Source of the DNA: G039029935 sp039029935
GTDB lineage: Bacteria > Chloroflexota > Anaerolineae > Caldilineales > Caldilineaceae
Assembly: GCA_039029935.1 (NCBI GenBank)
Contig: JBCCFC010000253.1
Coordinates: 1 to 12,730 of the forward strand
Direction of reading: 5' to 3'
DNA length: 12,730 nt
Shown: positions 1-8,864 of the stretch, one piece after another
How positions within the stretch are numbered: position 1 is the stretch's first letter
Layout: every line of letters begins with the position of its first letter
The notes under the pieces: generated by a model
The model's input: only the letters and a program-made list of their open reading frames with translations
Told to the model about the DNA's origin: nothing
Database searches by the model: none
Made by a program: the position numbers and the translations under genes

Positions 1-37
1 ATAATGCCCATGTCTTTAGCATATACTTGGTTTGCAT
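1..37 (-). CDS. Start of a gene that runs off the left edge (12 codons visible)
   Basis: On the minus strand an ATG at 37 opens a frame that stays open to the window edge and encodes MQTKYMLKTWAL. A good Shine-Dalgarno sequence (AAAGGAG, plus-strand 44-50) lies six bases upstream, and this is the main reason to call a gene. Twelve residues are too few to name a family. The mix of Lys and hydrophobic residues would suit the start of a membrane protein, but this is only a guess. It follows the truncated transporter remnant in the same direction. Confidence 0.4.
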   Translation of the reverse strand, partial: MQTKYMLKTWAL

Positions 38-116
38 CTTGACTCCTTTATGGCATAATGGTTAAATTATCTGTACGCTTTGAGTCTATTTTCCCTCCTT
101 TTCCACTATTTCGCAA

Positions 117-524
117 TTAGCACACTTTGGGATTCCACCCTAATTCAACAATGAGCGCATTGCCACCCACTTCAATCGCACCGATGCCTAGACCAAGGAG
201 GAGCATTGTGGCAAAGAGCAAGGCAAAAGCACTGACGCTGCTAAACGTGAGAACACCAATGGTTATGAAAACGCCAGCAAGGATGAGTACCACGCGGTTG
301 CCAAGGCGGTCGGCCATGATGCCTGTCGCAATGGTGGCGATGAGAAAGCCAAGATACGCACCAAAGAGGATGGTTCCCCCTTGGCTGTAACTAAAGCTGA
401 GTTCCTCCAGCAGCGCAGGTAGCGTTGGGCCTTTGAGATTGTCTACAAAGCCAAAGATGAAAAATGAGTAAAGTGCACCAATGGTCAACGGCCAGAGCCA
501 TTTATGTGGTTGTTGTGTGTTCAT
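117..524 (-). pseudogene. MFS transporter remnant, N-terminal third only
   Basis: The 135 residues resemble the first four membrane helices of a major facilitator superfamily permease of the sugar-transporter type. Helix 1 carries the short motif FGFVDNLKGPTLPALL. The cytoplasmic loop between helices 2 and 3 has GIMADRLGNR, the conserved MFS loop signature. Helix 4 has GLGIGAIEVGGNALIVEL. Family members are about 400 residues, so roughly two thirds are missing. After GGNALIVEL the sequence stops looking like an MFS protein (GWNPKVC, then TAA at 117-119), and I found no continuation in the other two frames down to base 38. This suggests a 3' deletion rather than a simple frameshift. A truncated four-helix protein is unlikely to transport. 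The ATG at 524 lacks a clear ribosome binding site. Confidence 0.72.
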
Positions 525-525
525 A

Positions 526-607
526 CGGTAATCGGTAGATCGGTAGGTCGGTAGGTCAGTAATCAGTCACCGAGTACCGACCTACTGACCTACCAAGCCA
601 CCGACCG
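526..607. repeat. Inverted array of 8-base units (cruciform-forming)
   Basis: The gap between the VWA gene and the MFS remnant is almost entirely repeat. The left half reads as consecutive units CGGTAAT, CGGTAGAT, CGGTAGGT, CGGTAGGT, CAGTAATC (526-564). The right half carries the reverse-complement motif in four exact 8-base steps: ACCGACCT, ACTGACCT, ACCAAGCC, ACCGACCG (576-607). Two alternative perfect stems are possible: 550-561 with 583-594 (12 bp) and 543-553 with 575-585 (11 bp). No T-run follows on either strand, so it does not look like a standard terminator. Confidence 0.7.
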
Positions 608-2053
608 TTAGTCTTCCTTTAAATAGGCCGAACGGCCAATATGTTGTAGATTCTTTTCCATGCCTTCATAGTTGCTCTGGTTGTTGAAGAGCCAGAGGAT
701 CCTTGTCCGTCGATTGGTTGGCTTGGGTGGCACAGGGGCAAAGCCATCGGTAAAGATGATCATGCCATCATACTCTTTATTCTCGTTAATATAGTCGATT
801 AACGGATGAAAGCGGGTCCCGCCTCGCCCCAAGACCTTGACTTCATGTTTGGCCTTTTTCAGCGATTGCGGCTCGCCTTTGATTTCGGTGTCAAACTGGA
901 TCACATCAATCGACTCGATGCCATATTTAAAGAAGCGGTTGACCACCGAAAAACCACGTGACAAATCTTTGCTGGTGACAGAGCCACTGACATCGACCGC
1001 AAAAAGCAACTTGGTCGTAAAATCACGACGGCTGCCCATGTACTGAAATCCGTAGCGGCGGCTGGGCTTCATCCGTGTACGTGTACGCTGAACAGACAGG
1101 ACACTGGTGCGAAATTGACGTAGCACGGCGCGATAGTCGAGCTTAGGACGCAATGACGCCAGCACACGTTCCTTAAAACGCCCTGCGACTGAACCCCAAC
1201 GATTGCTCTCATGCGCCACACGGATATGGTCGTTGATACGGTCGTTGAGCAGTTCGTTGACATCCCAATCCTGCGTGTTGTCACGCCCATTGGCTTCAGC
1301 GTCGGCATATTGATCTAGAGGCTCTTTTGGCTGTTCTGCTGGCTGTTGCTGCTCTTGTGCGTCATCCTCAAACTCTGGTGAGGATGAATCTTGCGGTTGC
1401 TCTTGATCTTGTTGAGGTTGCCCACCAGCAGACTGTTGCTGCTCATCATTGTCTTCACCACCAGCACTGCCCCCACCAGCACCGCTCCCATCAGCACTGT
1501 CCCCACCAGCCTCTTGTGGTGTATCTTCATCCATCTCATCCGATGAACTAGCCCCGCCCCCTCCCATGCCACCCTGCATGTTCTGGTTAGCGTCGTTGCC
1601 GTTGCCACCTTGTGGCTGGTGTTCCTCTTCCAATAGCCTATAATAGTAGAATTCATAGTATTGCTGATCATACTCATCTGTGCCAAATGTATCTTTGGCC
1701 GATGGAATGGGCAGCGGTTCACGCAGATACTCTTGAAGCGTGATGTTGCTGGCGGTGTAGGCAACGGTTGGGTTCTCTTTGCGTCGTTGATAGGGATGTT
1801 TGAGCAAAATGCGTGTGGCTTCATATTTGAGTACCAACTCTAGCTCGCGATCATTCAAACGTTTGATAAAATCAGGGTTATATTCAATGCGTTCTTGGCG
1901 CACACGGATCGTCTGGATACGAGGCTCAACCGCCAATTTATGCGTTGTCCAGACTGCAAAGAGCAGGGGTTCACGCAGAAACCAGCGCTGGAGGACCTCA
2001 GAGATGCGATCTCTGGTGGTGAGTTGTTTTACTATTCTTCGTTTTCGTGCCAT
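608..2053 (-). CDS. DUF2201-type VWA protein with degenerate metallopeptidase domain
   Basis: This 481-residue protein has the layout of the DUF2201 family: an N-terminal putative metallopeptidase domain (about 10-120), an acidic low-complexity linker rich in Gln, Gly, Asp and Ser (about 145-250), and a C-terminal VWA-like domain (about 345-481). The VWA part has the MIDAS signature DVSGS (354-358), GRGGTRF with the MIDAS Thr (410-416) and FTDG (434-437), so metal binding there looks intact. Where family members usually have HExxH, this one has KYEATRILLKHP (76-87). The Glu stays, but the two motif His positions are Tyr and Arg, so classical zinc peptidase activity is doubtful. Relatives usually sit beside a MoxR-type AAA ATPase, and none is present here. 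The ATG at 2053 was chosen over the GTG at 2062 because AGGAGG (2062-2067) lies eight bases upstream of it and overlaps the GTG. No signal peptide; likely cytoplasmic. Confidence 0.85.
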   Translation of the reverse strand: MARKRRIVKQLTTRDRISEVLQRWFLREPLLFAVWTTHKLAVEPRIQTIRVRQERIEYNPDFIKRLNDRELELVLKYEATRILLKHPYQRRKENPTVAYTASNITLQEYLREPLPIPSAKDTFGTDEYDQQYYEFYYYRLLEEEHQPQGGNGNDANQNMQGGMGGGGASSSDEMDEDTPQEAGGDSADGSGAGGGSAGGEDNDEQQQSAGGQPQQDQEQPQDSSSPEFEDDAQEQQQPAEQPKEPLDQYADAEANGRDNTQDWDVNELLNDRINDHIRVAHESNRWGSVAGRFKERVLASLRPKLDYRAVLRQFRTSVLSVQRTRTRMKPSRRYGFQYMGSRRDFTTKLLFAVDVSGSVTSKDLSRGFSVVNRFFKYGIESIDVIQFDTEIKGEPQSLKKAKHEVKVLGRGGTRFHPLIDYINENKEYDGMIIFTDGFAPVPPKPTNRRTRILWLFNNQSNYEGMEKNLQHIGRSAYLKED

Positions 2054-2061
2054 GAATGACA

Positions 2062-2067
2062 CCTCCT
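2062..2067 (-). promoter_or_regulatory. Ribosome binding site AGGAGG that fixes the VWA gene start
   Basis: A perfect AGGAGG on the minus strand lies eight bases before the ATG at 2053 and touches the alternative GTG at 2062, which it rules out as a start. It overlaps the TAG stop of the ComF-family gene (2066-2068), so the two genes are probably translationally coupled. Confidence 0.85.
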
Positions 2068-2806
2068 AATCATGCCCATGTAGCGGCATGGCAATGGATA
2101 AACCATAGACGCAAATAGCCCCTGCACTTAACGCAGCACGGGCACACGCAGCCATTGTTGCTCCAGAGGTTGAAACATCATCAATCAAAAGAACATAGTG
2201 TTCTGCTATACTTGGTGAAGCCACATATTTACCTTCTACATTTTTTGCCCTTTCGGAGAAAGAAAGATTTGTCTGCGACTCGGACGTCTCTATTTTTTCA
2301 AGCAACTCAACGTATAGTGGTAAATTTATGGTATTAGAGAATGAACTGGCTAATAATTCTGCTTGATTATACCCTCGCTTTTCCTCGCGCTTCTTGTCGC
2401 CTGGGATAGGTACAACCGCCGTAATTGTATCTCGAATATCTACCCAACAGGGTCTATCAAATACAGCAACCAAATATTTGGCTAGATATGGAGCCAACTC
2501 TGGTTTTTGATAATACTTTAAATGATGTATTAACTGACGAGTTGGAGCAATATGATAAGATGCGGCTGCTCGAACCATCTGTAGCGGTGGGTCTGGATTA
2601 TCACACCAAATCGAACAACCATCCTCAACAGGGCGTCCACATCTTGCACAAATTTGTTCTGGTAACGGTTCAACGAGTTGCGCACATGCTGGGCAGAGTA
2701 AATCACCGATTTGTTTGCACACAATACATTTAGGTGCATCAGGTGGTGGCTCTGGCGGGAACAACAAATCCAAACAAGCCCGCCCCCACTCCGTAAAGAA
2801 TCTCAT
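2066..2806 (-). CDS. comF: ComF-family phosphoribosyltransferase-like protein
   Basis: The 246-residue protein has the full ComF/GntX layout. At the N-terminus a double zinc ribbon is formed by Cys27, Cys30, Cys38, Cys41, Cys53, Cys56, Cys64 and Cys68. The type I phosphoribosyltransferase fold follows, with VVPIP (131-135), RGYNQAELLA (144-153), QTNLSFSERAKN (178-189) and the PRPP-binding loop VLLIDDVSTSGAT (205-217). In competent bacteria ComF acts in the cytoplasm with the helicase ComFA on incoming single-stranded DNA. Many bacteria that are not known to be competent also carry the family, and its substrate is uncertain. AAGGTG lies eight bases before the ATG. The gene overlaps the downstream VWA gene's ribosome binding site and follows the pilin gene by 37 bases. 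It appears more A+T-rich in places than its neighbours. No ComFA, ComEA or ComEC is in the window, so competence is not implied by context. Confidence 0.9.
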   Translation of the reverse strand: MRFFTEWGRACLDLLFPPEPPPDAPKCIVCKQIGDLLCPACAQLVEPLPEQICARCGRPVEDGCSIWCDNPDPPLQMVRAAASYHIAPTRQLIHHLKYYQKPELAPYLAKYLVAVFDRPCWVDIRDTITAVVPIPGDKKREEKRGYNQAELLASSFSNTINLPLYVELLEKIETSESQTNLSFSERAKNVEGKYVASPSIAEHYVLLIDDVSTSGATMAACARAALSAGAICVYGLSIAMPLHGHD

Positions 2807-2843
2807 CCTCTCTGCACCTTCTATGCTCTTTGCAGCAAATCGC

Positions 2844-3047
2844 CTACCCTGGGAACCAAGTCTGAATCAGATCGTTGATAAAAGTCCGCAGATCATCCCC
2901 CAGAATCAGGATGATGGACAACAGGACGATTGCAAACAGGATGATCAGCAATGCATATTCGATAAATCCTTGACCAGATTGATTTGGTCCAGGGTAGTTT
3001 GATTCATAATAATTTTGCCTAGAGTGTCGTGATGGTTGACGTGCCAT
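2844..3047 (-). CDS. Flp-type (type IVb) prepilin
   Basis: A 67-residue protein with a 25-residue polar leader, the processing motif SGQGFIEYALL (24-34), one hydrophobic helix (about 31-50) and a short polar tail ending WFPG. In Flp/Fap pilins the prepilin peptidase cuts after Gly so that Glu falls at +5 and Tyr at +6. Here a cut after Gly25 gives Glu30 at +5 and Tyr31 at +6, an exact match. The mature product would be 42 residues, held in the membrane or assembled as a Tad pilus fibre subunit. No tad assembly genes are in the window, so it may be served by a machine encoded elsewhere or act as a small membrane protein. The gene begins 25 bases after the response regulator stop. The ribosome binding site (AAGGA, 12 bases from the ATG) is rather distant. 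Confidence 0.83.
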   Translation of the reverse strand: MARQPSRHSRQNYYESNYPGPNQSGQGFIEYALLIILFAIVLLSIILILGDDLRTFINDLIQTWFPG

Positions 3048-3072
3048 AGTCGTGTATAGTCCTTACCAATAA

Positions 3073-3837
3073 TTATACAGTGTCCTCTAAACGAATCCAC
3101 CCACGCCGTAAGGCCAAGACGGCCGCTTGCGTCCGATCCTCTACACCCAGCTTGCGAAACATATTGCTCAAATGATTTTTGACGGTCTGTGCACGGATGG
3201 ACAGATCATAGGCAATCTCTTTGTTGCTAGCCCCTCGCGTGATATACCCCAATATCTCCATTTCACGCGGGCTTAAGGGCGAGAAGCGGTCTTCGGCCTC
3301 CTCCACTGTGCCAGCAATGGGCATGTTGCGCAACTCATTGACCAGCCACATAAACGATTGTTGTTCGTTCATCACTCGCCCACGAATCACATACTGACCG
3401 TCAGCGACCAGTCTGATTCCAGGGAGCAATTCGCTGGGTCGCACGTCCTTGGGATAGTAGGCCGCAGCCCCAGCACGAAGCGCATGATAGAACTGCCCAT
3501 CATCATCATAGGCCGTCAAAATGATGATAGCCGTCTCCTCACAGGCCGCATTATTCTTGATCTGGCTGGTGGCTTGCAACCCATTTTGTGAAGGCAGGTT
3601 GATATCCATCAGAATGATATCTGGTTGCACCGCAATCGCCTTCTCTACCGCCTGTAGTCCATCTGTTGCCTCTGCAACGATAGTCATGTCATCCTCAGAC
3701 TCAACAATACGACGCATCCCTTGAATAAGAAGCGGGTGATCTTCCACAATCATGACCCGTATATTGTTTTCCTGTGTTTTTTCGCCTCGTGTCTTCTGTG
3801 CAGACACGGTTTGCTCAGTGTTATTTGATTCGCTCAT
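3073..3837 (-). CDS. NarL/LuxR-type response regulator
   Basis: The 254-residue protein has a disordered, polar N-terminal extension (1-25), then a CheY-like receiver domain (about 26-145) and a C-terminal LuxR/GerE helix-turn-helix (about 187-250). Receiver landmarks are the acidic pair Glu32-Asp33, the phosphorylation site Asp78 in ILMDINLP, Thr108 in ILTAY and Lys130 in YPKD. The DNA-binding part reads LSPREMEILGYITRGASNKE (188-207), followed by TVKNHLSNMFRKLGV, close to family consensus. About 40 residues, including WLVNELRNM, form a longer linker than usual. No cognate histidine kinase lies in the window. The gene is divergent from the UxaA-like gene and leads the minus-strand train pilin-comF-VWA, so it may regulate itself and either side. 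The ATG at 3837 has no strong ribosome binding site. It is the only start that keeps the whole receiver domain with a reasonable leader. Confidence 0.92.
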   Translation of the reverse strand: MSESNNTEQTVSAQKTRGEKTQENNIRVMIVEDHPLLIQGMRRIVESEDDMTIVAEATDGLQAVEKAIAVQPDIILMDINLPSQNGLQATSQIKNNAACEETAIIILTAYDDDGQFYHALRAGAAAYYPKDVRPSELLPGIRLVADGQYVIRGRVMNEQQSFMWLVNELRNMPIAGTVEEAEDRFSPLSPREMEILGYITRGASNKEIAYDLSIRAQTVKNHLSNMFRKLGVEDRTQAAVLALRRGWIRLEDTV

Positions 3838-3890
3838 AGTGAAATGATTTTAATGTTGACGTTTATGTGAAATCGCAGAATGATTTGTAG

Positions 3891-3907
3891 ACTTGATGGT
3901 ATCAAGT
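3891..3907. promoter_or_regulatory. Perfect 17-base palindrome, operator candidate
   Basis: ACTTGATGGTATCAAGT is a perfect inverted repeat with 7-base arms and a 3-base centre. It lies in the divergent region, 53 bases from the response regulator ATG and about 60 bases upstream of the candidate -35 of the UxaA-like gene. Its size and position suit a dimeric repressor or activator site. The binding protein is not known. Confidence 0.4.
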
Positions 3908-3935
3908 ATATCATTTTCGGGGTGTGATTTCAAGT

Positions 3936-3959
3936 TATGGAGGGGGATAGACCTCCATA
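3936..3959. promoter_or_regulatory. Inverted repeat beside the UxaA promoter
   Basis: TATGGAGG (3936-3943) and CCTCCATA (3952-3959) are perfect 8-base arms around an 8-base spacer. The right arm ends six bases before the candidate -35 hexamer, a typical position for an activator site. No T-run follows, so it is not a standard terminator. The rest of 3838-4089 holds no credible gene. Confidence 0.35.
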
Positions 3960-3965
3960 CGTCCT

Positions 3966-3993
3966 TTCAAAAAAAATGGAGAAATCGTATAAT
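3966..3993 (+). promoter_or_regulatory. Candidate sigma70 promoter for the UxaA-like gene
   Basis: A perfect TATAAT (3988-3993) is preceded at 16 bases by TTCAAA (3966-3971), which matches four of six positions of TTGACA. The start codon at 4090 would leave a leader of about 90 bases. The call rests mainly on the exact -10 hexamer in an A+T-rich, non-coding stretch of the right orientation. Confidence 0.5.
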
Positions 3994-4089
3994 AAATGCT
4001 GAATTGGGTTTGTCATCGAGAGAAGGCAATGCCAACAGGGATATTTCACAAGGGCATTTCGCAATGACATCAATAAGGTTAGAAGACAT

Positions 4090-6729
<2,640 letters not shown>

Positions 6730-6803
6730 TTTGTGTCAAATATATCTAGGTATGAAACTTTTAGAGTCATAGTGGGCATTACATACAATGAGTATGATGA
6801 CGA

Positions 6804-7427
6804 ATGTCCAATACGATACCAAGTTGGGTACAACCCCACACACATCCACAATGGCCGACAACTATCATATCTAGCCAAGATTTGGCGATTGAACTGCCCA
6901 TCCCAAGCCACTGGCAATCCATGACAGCAGTCTCCGAAACCAATCTGGGCATGAGCATGGGCGCGTTGAAACCAATTATCCAAAAAGAACAGACCTATGC
7001 TGGTGCAACAATCAGCGATTGGGTGTCGATTCGTCTCATCGAAAATGCACCGCCAGCACAGTCGTTGGAGAGTTGGGTCAACTCCTTTCTGCAACTAATC
7101 GGCTTTCCAACGGTGATCCCAAACATTGTAGGAGAAGCGACAGGAAAACTATTGTCCTGGGAGGAATATGGGCAATGCCCCACTTTGGCGCAACAGTGGC
7201 GTGTTGATAATGTATCTCTCTATCAAGGGCTGGCGCGACTGTCAACGCCACAGTCAACTGAATTGGCCCATCTGTATATTGCACTGGCACGGCGTAAAAG
7301 ACGGTCATGGAATATTTCGCTCTCCGCCTCGTCCGCCTGTCTACCCACCATGCCCGAAGAATTGATTGCGGCCAATGACCATGTACGTGCGGGTGCAACG
7401 CTTGGTCATGTGCAATTCTATGCTTAA
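6804..7427 (+). CDS. Hypothetical protein, possible PsbP/Mog1-like fold
   Basis: I do not firmly recognise this 207-residue protein. It has no signal peptide or membrane segment. After about 25 polar residues it reads SQDLAIELPIPSHWQ (24-38), then alternating strand-like segments with ISDWVSIRLIENAP (70-83) and SLESWVNSFLQLIG (87-100). A basic patch RRKRRSWN (163-170) follows, and it ends with NDHVRAGATLGHVQF (191-205). An opening 'aliphatic-LP-x-x-W', a central 'sle-W' helix and a closing 'ragatlG' strand recall PsbP/Mog1-like domains seen in small bacterial proteins, but this is only a resemblance. The frame is closed by TGA at 6798-6800, so ATG 6804 is the earliest start, and no clear ribosome binding site is seen. 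The gene follows the UxaA-like gene by 74 bases in the same direction. Its stop lies 11 bases from the stop of the convergent membrane protein gene. Confidence 0.6.
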   Translation: MSNTIPSWVQPHTHPQWPTTIISSQDLAIELPIPSHWQSMTAVSETNLGMSMGALKPIIQKEQTYAGATISDWVSIRLIENAPPAQSLESWVNSFLQLIGFPTVIPNIVGEATGKLLSWEEYGQCPTLAQQWRVDNVSLYQGLARLSTPQSTELAHLYIALARRKRRSWNISLSASSACLPTMPEELIAANDHVRAGATLGHVQFYA

Positions 7428-7438
7428 TCTCATCCTCT

Positions 7439-8863
7439 TTAAGGCCAAGACCAATCCAACGTATTTTGATAGACCCATGCCGCTGTATGCAATCCTTGCA
7501 ACACAATCAGTGGCATCACGCCTATCCACACCGTTGCTCCATCCTTCTTCTTGAACTGCGCCAACAACTCAATCAACAACACCGTCATTGGAATGGCGGC
7601 CAAACTAAACAGGTCCCAATCGCGCTGACCACCATAGTCAGGATTCCACAGCCAGACAAAGAGCAGGTAACAACTGGTAGCGATGCCCAGAAAGTGTGTA
7701 TTGACATGCTTCGGCCAGTGACGCTTCACAGCGAGTAACCACACCAAGCTAGGCAAAATTACAGGCGCAACCAATAGTTGTTCGTTGAGAAAATCACGAA
7801 GATGCAGCCAGCTAAAGAGCGTGTAGTGTTCCCAACGTGTAGTGGTAGCCCACAGTGGCACAAGCCATCGCCCATCACCGCCACCAGGTTTGTCGTCACC
7901 AAGCAAGGCACTGATGCCATGTCCGCCTGCTTCCATTAGGGCGAATGTACCGACACCAATCACTAGCATGGGGATGGCAATTTGCGTGAGGATGCTAAGT
8001 GTGTGCTTGTGTTCATTAGCGCGCCATTGAACACATCCACAATAGAGGAGGCTCGGTGCAAGGACAATCGTGCTAGGGTGGGTGGCGTGGGTGAAGGCCA
8101 AGACTATTGCTGCCAACCATAAGGGACGTTGTCCGTTGAGAACGCCGAGGGCCAACCACAGATAGCAGAGGATGCCGACGGCGGCAAAGCTGTAATTTTC
8201 GATATAGCCAAAGAAGAGTTGCATGATCCCGAGTGAGGATAGCAGGCCAAATGACACCCACATCGGCATGTGATATGCTCTGTGCCATCTCCGGCTCAAT
8301 GCCCATGTAACCAACAGATAGAGGACTCCCGCAATGGGGCTGAGAATCCGATAGACGGGGGTCGCATCTGTCCAATTGTAGAGTTCGTGAAAGTTGAGCC
8401 AGATTTGGCTGTGTAGGTAGACATCGAGCGGCGCCTGCCATGAGTGGGTAAGGCGCAGAGCGGGGTCGGGCCAGCCAATGGCGTTGGTGAGAATGTAGGC
8501 GTCGCCCCAGCGTGTGTGTGCGATGGGAAAGCTCAAAAAGACAACGGCAAAGAGGAAGATGGTAATGGGGATGGTGATGTGCCAAAAGTCGAGCTTTTGA
8601 GAAAAGCTCGACTTTTTTGTTGATGCAAACATAGCAAACAGAACGGATAGCAACACCGTAAGGCTACCAAGTATCATTGCCCATAATGGCAAATAGGTCA
8701 CAGGCCACAAGCCCCACCATGCAGCTTCGGGGTCTGTCGGCTCAGGGATGGGTGTTGGCGTTGGCGGAAATGTGTACACGTAGATATGCAGGGCGAGAAG
8801 TAGCAGGGTGATAGCTTGGAATCCAACCGTGAGTACGGATGTGTTGATGCGATTTGGCTTCAT
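7439..8863 (-). CDS. Multi-spanning membrane protein, GT-C glycosyltransferase-like
   Basis: A 474-residue protein with about ten or more hydrophobic helices. Helix 1 (about 12-32) is followed by a Pro-rich outer segment (33-47), helix 2 (about 54-80), a basic loop and helix 3 (about 96-115). Then comes a loop with HTRWGDAY (116-123). An acidic residue in the first large outer loop is typical of GT-C glycosyltransferases, which move sugars from lipid carriers outside the membrane. Other marked motifs are FFGYIENYSFAAVG (217-230), FTHATHPS (257-264), and NPDYGGQRDWDLFS (407-420) near the C-terminus. Substrate is unknown. The ATG at 8863 is preferred to an upstream TTG at 8896, because it lies one base after the stop of the SH3 gene (8865-8867) and keeps a normal membrane N-terminus (MKPNRINTSVL). 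This indicates translational coupling. A perfect 33-base palindrome interrupts the loop after helix 2. Confidence 0.8.
   Translation of the reverse strand: MKPNRINTSVLTVGFQAITLLLLALHIYVYTFPPTPTPIPEPTDPEAAWWGLWPVTYLPLWAMILGSLTVLLSVLFAMFASTKKSSFSQKLDFWHITIPITIFLFAVVFLSFPIAHTRWGDAYILTNAIGWPDPALRLTHSWQAPLDVYLHSQIWLNFHELYNWTDATPVYRILSPIAGVLYLLVTWALSRRWHRAYHMPMWVSFGLLSSLGIMQLFFGYIENYSFAAVGILCYLWLALGVLNGQRPLWLAAIVLAFTHATHPSTIVLAPSLLYCGCVQWRANEHKHTLSILTQIAIPMLVIGVGTFALMEAGGHGISALLGDDKPGGGDGRWLVPLWATTTRWEHYTLFSWLHLRDFLNEQLLVAPVILPSLVWLLAVKRHWPKHVNTHFLGIATSCYLLFVWLWNPDYGGQRDWDLFSLAAIPMTVLLIELLAQFKKKDGATVWIGVMPLIVLQGLHTAAWVYQNTLDWSWP
8584..8616. repeat. Perfect 33-base palindrome inside a coding sequence
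   Basis: AAAAGTCGAGCTTTT (8584-8598), loop GAG, then AAAAGCTCGACTTTT (8602-8616): 15 paired bases with a 3-base loop and no mismatch. It is exactly 11 codons and encodes about residues 83-93 (KKSSFSQKLDF) of the membrane protein, in the cytoplasmic loop between helices 2 and 3. It resembles a Rho-independent terminator on either strand, with two further T on the plus strand, but lies well inside the gene. Confidence 0.9.
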
Positions 8864-8864
8864 G

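Noticed and set aside
1315..1824. Minus-strand frame of 169 codons within the VWA gene
   Set aside because: It is an out-of-frame shadow of the low-complexity linker and neighbouring codons, with no family features.
2054..2062. GTG start at 2062 for the VWA gene
   Set aside because: The AGGAGG ribosome binding site overlaps this codon and is correctly spaced for the ATG at 2053.
8584..8616. Rho-independent terminator
   Set aside because: The shape fits, but it lies in the middle of an intact membrane protein frame with no gene end nearby on either strand, so an in-frame palindromic insertion is the better first reading.
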